Positions 36,129 to 47,060 of a stretch of 64,000 bases of DNA are shown one piece after another; position 1 is the stretch's first letter, and every line of letters begins with the position of its first letter. A program made the translations under genes and the position numbers. This stretch comes from Candidatus Thiodiazotropha sp. CDECU1 (GTDB lineage: Bacteria > Pseudomonadota > Gammaproteobacteria > Chromatiales > Chromatiaceae): the NCBI RefSeq assembly GCF_963455295.1, contig NZ_OY734020.1, positions 2,852,001-2,916,000 of the forward strand, written 5' to 3'. Below the pieces are notes generated by a model. It ran no database searches and was not told where the DNA came from. It saw only the letters and a list, made by a program, of their open reading frames with translations.

Positions 36129-37490
36129 TTAGACGCGCAGCCTCTGGCGGATCTCTTCCCGCGCCTGCTGCAGGATGGAATCCTTGTCCACGGACTCCAG
36201 GATCTGTTGCACGATGGTCTTGGGTCCGCCACTCCCCCATGAGCGCCCCTGGGCGAAATAACGCTGGGCCGCTTTACCCACGACATAGGTTGTGTAATAG
36301 CCCATCGCCCCCTGGGCCGCTGCGGTCACCAGGGTCGAGAGGCCTGCACTGCCTGCCTTGAGGGCGCTGGCGGCCACATTCACTGTCCATACGGTGGCCA
36401 TCAGCAGTGCCATCTGGGCACCGATGGTTTTTATCAGCTCTCCTGCCTCACCCCGGGACAGGGACATGCCGTAGACACGAGCCAGATGCATGACCATCGA
36501 GGCATCCAGCGCCAGGGCAGCCACGATATCGGCAACCGGTATCGGATTCAGTGCAACCGCAACACCCTTACCCAGGCAATAGCCACCTATTACCCGCTCC
36601 GCCACCTCCTGACGCACCTTCACGATTCGACTGGCAACCTCGTCACTGAGCTCACCGGCGAACAGGCTGGCATTGAGTACAGAGAGCACCATACCCTCGC
36701 GCTCGATCAGCTGCCATAGACTGTTAGCCAGCTGGGTCACATCGGGCAGAGGGCGTTTGCGGATCTCCTGCTCTCTACCTTTGTCATCCGTTTGCAGATA
36801 GATTCGTTGCGCGGGATGAGCTGCCACCGGCACGATAAAGGAAGCAGCGACCAGCCCCTGTAGCTTCTCCTGCAGACTGGCGAGCAAGAGCTTCAACTCA
36901 TCATCGGTATAGCGATCGGACTTGTTGAGCACCACCAGGATCGGCCGGTTGCGCTGATGCAGGGAGCGTATGGCCTGCAACTCGGTTTGGGTCAGGTCGG
37001 CATCCACCACGAACAGCACCAGATCGGCACGACCTGCCACATCCTCGGCCATCCGCTCACGCGCCTCACCACTGATCTCATTGATACCTGGCGTGTCGAT
37101 AAGATAGACCCCGCCAGCCTCAACCTCCTGCCAGGGCGCCATGTCGCTATGCCGCGTCTCACCGTGCAGGGCGCTGACCGCAAATCGCTCCTCCCCCAAG
37201 AGGGCGTTCAGCAGCGCCGATTTACCCACGCTGACCCGGCCGAATACAGCAATATGCAGGTGACCGTGCTCCAGCTTGTCGAGCATCGCCTCGACCTGCA
37301 TGAAGTCATCTTTCAGGCTGTCGCGCACACCATTAGGCAGGCGTTCATCCTCTAACAGCTCGCGTAGATTCTCCCGCGCCAACTGGAGATGTTCTTCCCC
37401 TTGGGGCCCTGGATTGGAATCACTCTCTTTTTCTGTACTCTTCCACAGCCAGCCGGGCAAAATGTTTTGCACGGCTTTCCAGATTTCCAC
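36129..37490 (-). CDS. Membrane-associated GTPase with DUF697 domain
   Basis: This 453-residue protein has a dynamin/Era-like G domain: G1 GRVSVGKSALL, G3 DTPGI and G4 NKSD, within about residues 75-250. A C-terminal DUF697-type helical region (about 285-425) with small glycine/alanine-rich hydrophobic stretches may insert into the membrane. The start overlaps the end of the upstream paralogous GTPase by 71 bases. Two GTPases in tandem suggest a heteromeric machine, perhaps in membrane remodelling or stress, by analogy with YcjX/YcjF; the function is not established. Confidence 0.75.
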   Translation of the reverse strand: MEIWKAVQNILPGWLWKSTEKESDSNPGPQGEEHLQLARENLRELLEDERLPNGVRDSLKDDFMQVEAMLDKLEHGHLHIAVFGRVSVGKSALLNALLGEERFAVSALHGETRHSDMAPWQEVEAGGVYLIDTPGINEISGEARERMAEDVAGRADLVLFVVDADLTQTELQAIRSLHQRNRPILVVLNKSDRYTDDELKLLLASLQEKLQGLVAASFIVPVAAHPAQRIYLQTDDKGREQEIRKRPLPDVTQLANSLWQLIEREGMVLSVLNASLFAGELSDEVASRIVKVRQEVAERVIGGYCLGKGVAVALNPIPVADIVAALALDASMVMHLARVYGMSLSRGEAGELIKTIGAQMALLMATVWTVNVAASALKAGSAGLSTLVTAAAQGAMGYYTTYVVGKAAQRYFAQGRSWGSGGPKTIVQQILESVDKDSILQQAREEIRQRLRV

Positions 37491-38922
37491 TCAGCGCCTC
37501 CTCGAAATAGTCCAGTGCCTGAACGGTCTTGAGGGTACCGCTCTCATGCAGGGTCTTAACCACGGCCTTGCCCAGGCCCTCAAAAATCAGGCCGTAGGCG
37601 ACGGCATGGATCAATCCCCCTGTCACTGTGCCCACACCTGGAAAGGCTTTTAATACATTGCCTGTCAGTGCCAGCAGCAGGGTCATGCGTTTGCCCACAT
37701 TCTGACTCGCAAGGTCGATAAAATGTTCAACATCCACCTCTCGCGCCTTGACCTCATACAGGGAGGTCAGTGCCTTCACCATCTGCACCCCGAGGTAGCC
37801 CTGGATCAGGATATCGGTGCCAGGACTGATTGCCGCCATGGCTCCCATCATCGCCTTGCCGGTGTATTGTCTCACCAGCTTCTCCCCTTGTTGTTGGCGA
37901 TGGGCCTGGGTCGCCAGGTGAAGCTTCTCTGCACCCAAGCGTACCAGGCTCTCATCCCGCTGTGTTTCCAGCCGCTCCCGCTCCCTGGTGATACGGAGCA
38001 CAATCGCACTCATAAGCCCCTCAATCCTTGCCTCCCTGTCACGCAGTTCCCGCCACTCTCTACCCGAGGCATCGATACGCGTGACCTCCTCCTTTCCACC
38101 TGCCTGAACCGGTATTACCTCAATCTCCGGCACTCGCTCACTGATCCTGGTCGAGATGGCCTTGAGCTCCTCCTCGCTAAAGCGATCCTGTTTGTTCAAG
38201 GCCAGTATCAGGGGGCGTTCGTGGGCCTGAAGCTCTAACAGCTCAAGATATTGATCACGGGTCAATTCCCCGTCACAGACATAGATCACGAGGTGAGCCC
38301 GTCTTGCCTCCTCGCGGGCAATGCGTCCATGCTCGGGGTTGGGATCGAGTATGCCCGGTGCATCGGTCAGTTGCAGATCCACATCCTCACCATCCGTATA
38401 GTGGTAGTGAGCAACCTGCCTGGTAGTGCCGGCGCGGGGATCGACTTCAATCTCCTCGGCCTCGGTAATCGCCTTGATAAGCGCACTCTTGCCGGCGGAT
38501 ACGGCACCGAAAAAGGCCACGTAGAACGTCAGTTGCGCAGCCCGTTGATCGAGCTCCTGCAACTCTTGCCGTGCCTCCGCGGTATCGACCCCTTTGGCAT
38601 CCGCTTGCTGTAACGCCTCGCTCAATGCATCCCTGTTCTCCGGCAGAAGATCCCTCGATCCCTGATCAACCGGTTTCCGCCTCGCCGGCCGTAACAACAA
38701 CCAACTCAGGATTGAAACCAGCAGGGCAAAGCCGAACAAGCCTATGGCATAGAGAACCAGTAGCGCCGGTGAGAGCTGATCGAGTATCTGCCAAATGCTG
38801 AGCGCGGATTCGGTTAGCTGTAGAATGAGTAACAGTGCCAACAGGGCGACAAACACAATCGCTATCAGTAGCAGGAGCCGTAGGATGCGCTTTTGTGATG
38901 TGGGAACCTGTTGCTCTTTCAT
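37420..38922 (-). CDS. Membrane GTPase with two N-terminal helices and DUF697 domain
   Basis: This 500-residue protein begins with two membrane helices (about 13-34 and 48-72). A G domain follows (about 130-300) with G1 FGAVSAGKSALIKAI, G3 DAPGI and G4 LNKQDR. The C-terminal DUF697-like region (about 330-480) includes GAMAAISPGTDILIQGYLG. It is paralogous in layout to the next gene, which it overlaps by 71 bases. The G3 motif DAPG replaces the common DTPG. The substrate or partner is unknown. Confidence 0.75.
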   Translation of the reverse strand: MKEQQVPTSQKRILRLLLLIAIVFVALLALLLILQLTESALSIWQILDQLSPALLVLYAIGLFGFALLVSILSWLLLRPARRKPVDQGSRDLLPENRDALSEALQQADAKGVDTAEARQELQELDQRAAQLTFYVAFFGAVSAGKSALIKAITEAEEIEVDPRAGTTRQVAHYHYTDGEDVDLQLTDAPGILDPNPEHGRIAREEARRAHLVIYVCDGELTRDQYLELLELQAHERPLILALNKQDRFSEEELKAISTRISERVPEIEVIPVQAGGKEEVTRIDASGREWRELRDREARIEGLMSAIVLRITRERERLETQRDESLVRLGAEKLHLATQAHRQQQGEKLVRQYTGKAMMGAMAAISPGTDILIQGYLGVQMVKALTSLYEVKAREVDVEHFIDLASQNVGKRMTLLLALTGNVLKAFPGVGTVTGGLIHAVAYGLIFEGLGKAVVKTLHESGTLKTVQALDYFEEALSGNLESRAKHFARLAVEEYRKRE

Positions 38923-39040
38923 GACGCTAGACGTTGCTGGAAATCTTCAGACATAATCCTGATCGACTAGAATACGTTAGAAACCGACCCTAGTGTACCT
39001 CGTTCTAGATTCAGGTCCCTAGAACAGCCATGGAGCCGAG

Positions 39041-39403
39041 ATGATTCACCTGCCTAAAGCACGGATTGCCTGGAATCACGACGATTTCAATACCATCCTG
39101 AAGGATGAGCTGGAAGCCATCGACCCGGGAGAGCTCCCCCTGCAACAAGGCCTGACCCTGAGTAGCATGGTCAGCCCCGAGCCATTCAATGCCATTGTCA
39201 TCGATAGCATGGAGACTTCAGCCACCATTCGCTGCAAGGTCTCGATCATCTATAGCGGGATTATTGCCGGTTGTAGTTGCGCCGATGATCCAACACCCTT
39301 GGATATACAGACAGAATACTGTGAACTGCTATTGGCGATTGACAAGGTATCGGGTGAAACCCTGGTGGAGCTAGTGAGCGATAGTCACTGCGGAAGTTTC
39401 TGA
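39041..39403 (+). CDS. Hypothetical protein, 120 residues
   Basis: I do not recognise this family. The protein is soluble and acidic, with a hydrophobic beta-rich core (FNAIVIDSMETSATIRCKV) and a CSCADDP motif near residue 81, plus further cysteines near the C terminus. GGAGCCGAG directly upstream of the ATG is a good ribosome binding site. It is divergent from the membrane GTPase gene and convergent with the large receiver protein, 13 bases away. The CXC motif may bind metal, but this is speculative. Confidence 0.65.
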   Translation: MIHLPKARIAWNHDDFNTILKDELEAIDPGELPLQQGLTLSSMVSPEPFNAIVIDSMETSATIRCKVSIIYSGIIAGCSCADDPTPLDIQTEYCELLLAIDKVSGETLVELVSDSHCGSF

Positions 39404-39416
39404 CTTGGCGCGCTGA

Positions 39417-41777
39417 CTAACCTAGCTCACTATAATCGGTCTGTACGTAATCCGCCGCCTCGGACCAATGCAAACTGATCTGGCCGAATCGCTTCACCGC
39501 CGGGAGTATAATCTTTGCATGCAGAGAGTGCACTTGTGTGGCGATATCCTGAATCTTTTCCGCATTTGTCTGCATCAGGGATACATGGGGACGCACCCCA
39601 TCGGCTTTCAGATAGGCCAGCACTTTATAGGCGGTCTCATTACAGGCGAAATTACCAAGCAGGGTGGCAATACCCATGGCCGAGAGTTCACCGAGAAAGT
39701 GACGTGCCTGTTTTAGGTTAGAGGCCAATGAGGGGAGATTGAACTCTACCATCAAGCCTGTGCCTACCAGTTGCAGTCTACGCAATTCGGACTTTAAACA
39801 CTCGAGAATAGTCTCATCATTGGCGGCATGGGCGGATAAGTGAACGATCAATTGGGTTGCCTCACCCTGCAGTGCATAATCCCCTAGCCTCTTTATTGCA
39901 TGCTTGCAGATATACTGATCTAGCAGATCACTGATTCCATATCGTTCGGCGGTAAGATGGATATCATCGGAAATCAAAACAATATCGGTTGCTGGCGCAG
40001 GCACAGGCAACTGCTCCATAACCACCTTGCCAACATCAAAGGATGCACTGAAGCGTTGCTCCTGGAACTCTATTAGCCCCGTTTTCAGGGCGTTAAGCAA
40101 CTGTTGCTTCTGGAAATCGTCGGCGGCGTGTTGGCTGGTTTCGGCGTCTGCAGCCTGTTCTTTGTAGTGGAGAAAACCTTCGTAACCCTGTTGATAGGCC
40201 TGTAGTGAGGCGGTCTCCGCACGCTTCAGATGGAGATAGGCATCCAACTGATTGTCATCGATCAGCTCTACACCGATTCCGAAGCGATTTTTATCGGCTG
40301 CCTCGGAGCCAGCGACCAGGGCCTCATCGAGTTGCTCGTAGAAGGATTTGCCAATCGCTTCGATCTCAGCTTCTGTACTGCATTGGATCAAAACACCCAG
40401 ACTGTGACCCGTAGTCCTGGCAATGATATCTCGTTTGCTGATCAACGCACCTACCAGGTCCGCGACATCCAATACTACATCGTTAAGCTCCTCGCTCTCA
40501 TCGATATGAGGATGTTGCTCATGATCGGCAAGGGTGATGGAAAACAGTGCATAAACAGTCACTCCGTTTTGCATCACCTGGTGACTTATATCCAGTTGCT
40601 GCAACAGCTCCCTTCGGTTGCGTAGTCCCGTGGAGTGATCGATAAGTCCTCTACTACCTGCTGTGAATATCTGTTTGGCCCTGTTGATTCGGGTTTTAAC
40701 AGTAGCCAACAGATGTTGCGGTCTTACCGGTTTGGTCAAAAAATCATCCGCCCCGGAGTGAAGTGCCAACAACTTCTTTTCCAAGTCATCTTCGCCGGAG
40801 AGAAAGACGATGGGGATGGTCAACGTCTCATCCCTTTCACGAATCACCTGGGTCAGTTCGATCCCGTTTGCACCCGGCATATAGAGATCCATCAGGATAA
40901 GGTCAGGCTGGAACTGATCCACTGCCTCCATCACATTCAGAGGATCGGTGATCGCCAGGCACTCCATTCCCCCTTTACGTAACAGGGCACAGGCGAATTT
41001 TGCCTGAGACTCATCATCCTCAACCACCAATACCCTATAATGAGGGATTACTTCCGGAGCGATGACCTGCTTGATACTCAACATCAGGTCATTGATATTG
41101 ATTGGATTCGAGAAGCACTGAGTGACACCTGTTCGCAATACTTCGAGACGAATCTCTATATCGCACCGATCTGAGAGAAATATCAGTTCCGGTCGTCTCT
41201 TTTTCTGCGAGCGCAACTCTTCCAGGAGTTGGTTCACCTCACCCATTTCCTGAATATAGTCTGTATCGACCAGCATCACCTTCGCCTTGCCGTCGACCAG
41301 TGCGGTATGCAGATCATCCACATGGTCGAGACTAAGAACACGCCATCCATTATTCTCGCTCGCGCTAGTAATTTGATCCTTTGCGCTATCCTTTTTGTGC
41401 AGATAGATTAGGTCGTAGGATGAAGAGACAGCACCACTCTCAGCATTGGCGGACTGAGATGCAGCAATAGCCTGTTTAAGTTTTTCGAGCAGGTGATTGA
41501 GGCGGTCAAGCTCTTCCGAATCGGGTTGGGCATCCTCCTGGAAGATATCGTTGATCACCTTGTCGATGGCTTGAGAGAGTTGGTGGATATTGACCAGGCC
41601 CGCCTGTCGACTCTTTCGTGTCAGATCATTCAGGTAACGCAAAACCGACCTGACACCGGTGGCATTCCACATCCCCGAGGGCAGCACAGGCCAATTGGCC
41701 TGGATATGGGTCAGGATCTCTGGGAATTGCTGCAGCAAGTGTTTGCTGTTTGAGTCCCCTTTGGCAGTCATAGTCAC
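39417..41777 (-). CDS. Two-receiver regulator with degenerate GGDEF and EAL regions
   Basis: This 786-residue protein starts with a helical Hpt-like region (1-110). A first receiver-like domain (about 120-240) keeps D171 but has SNP in place of the usual KP. A second, complete receiver (247-365) has E253-D254-D255, D297 and K349. A GGDEF-like region (about 375-540, HSTGLRNRRELLQQL) lacks the GGDEF signature, and an EAL-like region (about 545-785) lacks the EAL motif. It is therefore unlikely to make or break cyclic di-GMP and more likely to act as a sensor or scaffold. No kinase gene is adjacent. Confidence 0.8.
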   Translation of the reverse strand: MTMTAKGDSNSKHLLQQFPEILTHIQANWPVLPSGMWNATGVRSVLRYLNDLTRKSRQAGLVNIHQLSQAIDKVINDIFQEDAQPDSEELDRLNHLLEKLKQAIAASQSANAESGAVSSSYDLIYLHKKDSAKDQITSASENNGWRVLSLDHVDDLHTALVDGKAKVMLVDTDYIQEMGEVNQLLEELRSQKKRRPELIFLSDRCDIEIRLEVLRTGVTQCFSNPININDLMLSIKQVIAPEVIPHYRVLVVEDDESQAKFACALLRKGGMECLAITDPLNVMEAVDQFQPDLILMDLYMPGANGIELTQVIRERDETLTIPIVFLSGEDDLEKKLLALHSGADDFLTKPVRPQHLLATVKTRINRAKQIFTAGSRGLIDHSTGLRNRRELLQQLDISHQVMQNGVTVYALFSITLADHEQHPHIDESEELNDVVLDVADLVGALISKRDIIARTTGHSLGVLIQCSTEAEIEAIGKSFYEQLDEALVAGSEAADKNRFGIGVELIDDNQLDAYLHLKRAETASLQAYQQGYEGFLHYKEQAADAETSQHAADDFQKQQLLNALKTGLIEFQEQRFSASFDVGKVVMEQLPVPAPATDIVLISDDIHLTAERYGISDLLDQYICKHAIKRLGDYALQGEATQLIVHLSAHAANDETILECLKSELRRLQLVGTGLMVEFNLPSLASNLKQARHFLGELSAMGIATLLGNFACNETAYKVLAYLKADGVRPHVSLMQTNAEKIQDIATQVHSLHAKIILPAVKRFGQISLHWSEAADYVQTDYSELG

Positions 41778-42146
41778 CTACCTGGAAAACAGTTTACTTT
41801 AAATATGAATCAGTAAGAGATTTACCAAATCCCTGTGCAGGCAATTCCCAATATTCAAATACAGCCTAAATCCCATACTTATCTTACGGCCATTATAAAA
41901 ACATCTTAAGTTTTTGCTACATTTAACTGAAAAATATAGAAAATTCTTGAGCAGGGGTCAATCTTCACCATACCATTAGCGATCTAAACTTACTATTTTC
42001 ATCAACTATTGTGATGAACCAGCCAGCTGCCATACGACAGACACCGGCCAAGTGTCTGTTTCTCCCTCAGGCGTTACCGCATAGATACCCGAGTAGACTA
42101 GAATGTGTTGTGTTCGCACATTGCAACAACAATAAGACATTAATCT
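41778..42146. other. AT-rich divergent intergenic region, nothing identified
   Basis: About 370 bases separate the divergent receiver-protein and EF-G genes. The stretch 41800-41960 is AT-rich. I saw no open frame with a ribosome binding site, no tRNA, no clear hairpin with a T-run and no repeat. It presumably holds the two promoters. Confidence 0.5.
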
Positions 42147-44219
<2,073 letters not shown>

Positions 44220-44240
44220 GCATTCCTCGCCAATCGCAAC

Positions 44241-44792
44241 CTAACCCGTGAAGGCCTGATCCGATTTCAGATAGGCCAGTTCGTCGGCGGAACTCGTACG
44301 GCCCAATATCTCATTCCGGTGAGGAAAACGACCGAAGCGCCGAATCAGTTCTCGATGGTGTTTCGCCCATTTGAGATTCGCCTGCAAGCCCGCCGATTCG
44401 AATAACGAAACCGATCTCTCCTGATCGGAGAGGGATTCGCTATGCATGAACGGCAGGTAGAGAAACACCTGCCATGGGGCGGGCATCTGTTGATCGAAAC
44501 CGGCATCGATGGCAATTCCGGCCACCTCACGGGATTGCTGCTCGGTGGCGAAGGCCTCAGGCTGGTCACGGAACATATTCAAGGGAAATTGGTCGAGCAA
44601 TATGACCAAGGCAAGACAACCCTCTTTGCTCTCCATCCAACGATCCAGCCCACCCGTTTGCGCGCATTGCCAGAGTCCCAGATAACAATCCTTTACCTCC
44701 TGATCAAATGCCGCTGTCGACTTGAAATGCAGCGGCTTGACCCGATCGGAAAACCAAAACTCTATGATCTGGCTTATTTCTGTGTCGTACAT
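44241..44792 (-). CDS. DUF924 family protein
   Basis: This 183-residue protein matches DUF924: IIEFWFSDRVKPLHFKST near the N terminus, LVILLDQFPLNMFRDQPEAF, and LYLPFMHSESLSDQERSVSLF. The fold in this family is a TPR-like helical bundle. The function is unknown. It is convergent with the EF-G paralogue, 21 bases away. Confidence 0.88.
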   Translation of the reverse strand: MYDTEISQIIEFWFSDRVKPLHFKSTAAFDQEVKDCYLGLWQCAQTGGLDRWMESKEGCLALVILLDQFPLNMFRDQPEAFATEQQSREVAGIAIDAGFDQQMPAPWQVFLYLPFMHSESLSDQERSVSLFESAGLQANLKWAKHHRELIRRFGRFPHRNEILGRTSSADELAYLKSDQAFTG

Positions 44793-45033
44793 GAGAATCC
44801 ACTAACCGAGTTGACCTCTAACCTCTGATTATTATAGCGCCAAGGCTAATCTCAAATACGATACGCTCTTTCCGGATCGGGTTTCGATCTGACAAAATCC
44901 CGATGACAATGGAGGTTAGGCTGACGATTGAGAATAACCCTGATTTTACAATAGTTGTCATTTGCATCCTGCTTACATGCGAGCCCGATTGATAGAATTG
45001 GTTACTGGGTATTTGTTCTATTGGGAGCCTATC

Positions 45034-45282
45034 ATGGACCTGACATCTCTATTAATTTTTCTCGCAATCGGTGCAGTAGCTGGATGGTTGGCAGGCACCC
45101 TCATGAAAGGCGGTGGATTCGGACTGCTAGGTAACATAATAGTTGGTGTCGTTGGAGCATTTATAGGTGGATGGGTATTCGGCCTGCTTGGACTCTCGGT
45201 CAACGGACTGGTCGGTTCATTGATCACCGCAGTTGCAGGTGCTGCAATATTGTTGTTTATTGTCGGACTGATCAAAAAATAG
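45034..45282 (+). CDS. GlsB/YeaQ/YmgE family stress-response membrane protein
   Basis: The 82-residue protein from MDLTSLLIFLAIGAVAGWLA has three membrane helices and the glycine-rich pattern GTLMKGGGFGLLGNIIVGVVG of this family (first 20 residues diagnostic). It is also called transglycosylase-associated protein. The start at 45034 has TTGGGAGCC upstream; an in-frame ATG 72 bases earlier has none and adds residues the family lacks. In other bacteria it is induced by envelope or osmotic stress; the molecular role is unclear. Confidence 0.88.
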   Translation: MDLTSLLIFLAIGAVAGWLAGTLMKGGGFGLLGNIIVGVVGAFIGGWVFGLLGLSVNGLVGSLITAVAGAAILLFIVGLIKK

Positions 45283-45289
45283 TTCCCCC

Positions 45290-45340
45290 CATGCGTCAGG
45301 TTACATGCGGGATTCATTCGAGCCTGTAGCCTGACACATG
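45290..45340 (+). terminator. Hairpin downstream of the GlsB-type gene
   Basis: CATGCGTCAGGTTACA (45290-45305) is inverted with TGTAGCCTGACACATG (45325-45340) with two mismatches, giving a long stem with a 19-base loop just after the stop codon. Only AAATCTCTCC follows, so there is no T-run. It probably shapes or protects the 3' end rather than acting as a full intrinsic terminator. Confidence 0.4.
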
Positions 45341-45400
45341 AAATCTCTCCAACGCCGATACCTGTCTTTGGCTGTAGCTGGTATTCGGTAATATTCACAA

Positions 45401-45428
45401 TTGTGTTATCCGCTGCCCTATCTATAAT
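45401..45428 (+). promoter_or_regulatory. Sigma70-type promoter for the TIR-domain gene
   Basis: TTGTGT (45401-45406) and a perfect TATAAT (45423-45428) are 16 bases apart. Transcription would start near 45435, giving a leader of about 50 bases before the ATG at 45487. The position fits a single-gene transcript for the TIR-domain protein. Confidence 0.6.
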
Positions 45429-45440
45429 CAACTCACACTA

Positions 45441-45482
45441 GGGATGAGTCCCAGTGCAATGAAAACTGCATTGGAGGGCACT
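45441..45482 (+). promoter_or_regulatory. Leader hairpins around the TIR gene ribosome binding site
   Basis: GGGATGAGTCCC (45441-45452) can form a small hairpin. Next, AGTGCAATG (45453-45461) can pair with CATTG (45469-45473) and GCACT (45478-45482), leaving most of the ribosome binding site GGAGG (45473-45477) in a bulge. The structure would partly hide the ribosome binding site and could limit translation. No ligand or protein is suggested by the sequence. Confidence 0.45.
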
Positions 45483-45486
45483 GAAC

Positions 45487-47004
45487 ATGACGGGAAACAG
45501 CCATCAAGTCCATACCGGATCAAATATATCGCTTCACCCCGCCTCGCTTGGTACCGATCTTCTTCAGGATCCTGAGATAACCGACTATCTCAATAGCCAC
45601 CAGAGTGTCGCCGAACATATCCGGCGCGCCGCCGATCTGCTCGCAAACGAAGTGGATGGATTGAAATCACTGCATAAACTGCTACCTGCCCTGTCTAATA
45701 AAATTATCAATGTTTTCTTCTCCTACAAAGCCAAGGATGAAAATACTGCAAAAGCGGTGGTTGACATTCTGCGTAAAAAATCGGCCGGTAAACTCTCCAT
45801 CACCTATCAGGCTGATTTCACTGAAAACATTTCAGGTAAACCCTGGCGTGACAAGATCACAACCGAGATCTGCAAGGCAAACTGGTTTATTTTACTCCTG
45901 CCGGATCCGAGTGATGACTGGGACTGGTGCCTGTTTGAAACCGGTATTTTCGAAGGTCAGCAATCATCAGCCGATCGGCTGATCTGTCTACACCACCCCG
46001 ACATTGCAGTTCCCGATCCTATTGACGGCTATCATGCTGTGGCCGCAATACCGTCCGAGGTCGAGAAATTCCTGCGCATGGTCTTTGTCAATGAAAATCC
46101 ACTCTATGGCCTGGACCCGGTAAATCCGGCCCTGGCAGATAATCTGTCGGAAATATCCGACAAGATTGTTGAAGCCATCAGCCCTCCCCGCAAGAACCTG
46201 TTTAAACAACCGTTGATGCCATGGGTTGAAATATGCGTGGATGATCCTCAAAACATGATGCAGATGGAAGACCTCAACCGTGCTGTCATTCGGTATGCCA
46301 ATAGGGATGCACTGGATCTATTCGACTTCCTCGACCAACCTGACACATGGGGTGATCTTGTAGAGGTCATCGAGAAGTTCTCAAATGACGATCGCTGGCA
46401 GAATGAACTCTTCCATGTTGTTCGTAAAATAGGCTCAGGTCGAAGATTCGAGCAGGTTCAAGCGGTATTCAATACGGCGGCGGAAAAAATCTACAAACCT
46501 GTCGTCTGCGCCATCGATCGATTGGGAAGAAAGGGAAAAATCGACACCTTCCAGATCGGTTTCATCGAAGAGGTTGGTGCAATCAATGCCGCTGAAATAC
46601 CGACCGCACTTTCAGCCCTGGCGACCACACTCCGCTACGCTTTCCGCTTTCGCTGGGAGATTCTCGAAAAGTATGCCCCAATCGACCTCAATGAGGATGA
46701 TATTATTGGCCTTGATAATGCTTTGCAGAGAATCGAACACGATGCTGATTCGCGTGGCGTGAGTGACGAAGAATCGTTGAAGTCACTCTTCTCATCGAAG
46801 ACTGAGCTGGAGGAGATTTCGCAGATGTACAGCATATGGTATGAGCTGAGAAATCCAGAAATGACAGGGAAATTGGACATTGCTATCAGAGATAGGGACG
46901 CACACACGGTAAAATCTATCTTGAATGAGCTGATACCTATGAATAAGCACTTTCTGAACATGACCGCTGAACGCTTCAGCAGTTTGATCAGTAACACATC
47001 ATGA
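45487..47004 (+). CDS. TIR-domain protein with unassigned C-terminal region
   Basis: In this 505-residue protein, residues 73-200 look like a TIR-type domain: INVFFSYKAKDENTAKAV (box 1, with Ser79-Tyr80), a central hydrophobic strand NWFILLLPD, and WDWCLFETGIF, whose Glu151 sits where the NADase catalytic glutamate is found. The first 70 residues are helical; residues 215-505 are acidic, mostly helical and unlike anything I recognise. Bacterial TIR proteins often act in phage defence by degrading NAD+ or making signal nucleotides, usually with a sensor partner. No partner gene is adjacent, so the C-terminal part may be the sensor. Function is inferred. Confidence 0.7.
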   Translation: MTGNSHQVHTGSNISLHPASLGTDLLQDPEITDYLNSHQSVAEHIRRAADLLANEVDGLKSLHKLLPALSNKIINVFFSYKAKDENTAKAVVDILRKKSAGKLSITYQADFTENISGKPWRDKITTEICKANWFILLLPDPSDDWDWCLFETGIFEGQQSSADRLICLHHPDIAVPDPIDGYHAVAAIPSEVEKFLRMVFVNENPLYGLDPVNPALADNLSEISDKIVEAISPPRKNLFKQPLMPWVEICVDDPQNMMQMEDLNRAVIRYANRDALDLFDFLDQPDTWGDLVEVIEKFSNDDRWQNELFHVVRKIGSGRRFEQVQAVFNTAAEKIYKPVVCAIDRLGRKGKIDTFQIGFIEEVGAINAAEIPTALSALATTLRYAFRFRWEILEKYAPIDLNEDDIIGLDNALQRIEHDADSRGVSDEESLKSLFSSKTELEEISQMYSIWYELRNPEMTGKLDIAIRDRDAHTVKSILNELIPMNKHFLNMTAERFSSLISNTS

Positions 47005-47060
47005 ACTCTTACGGGGTATGATGTGTGGGACCGACAGAGGTGATTTGATATCTTTACCCC

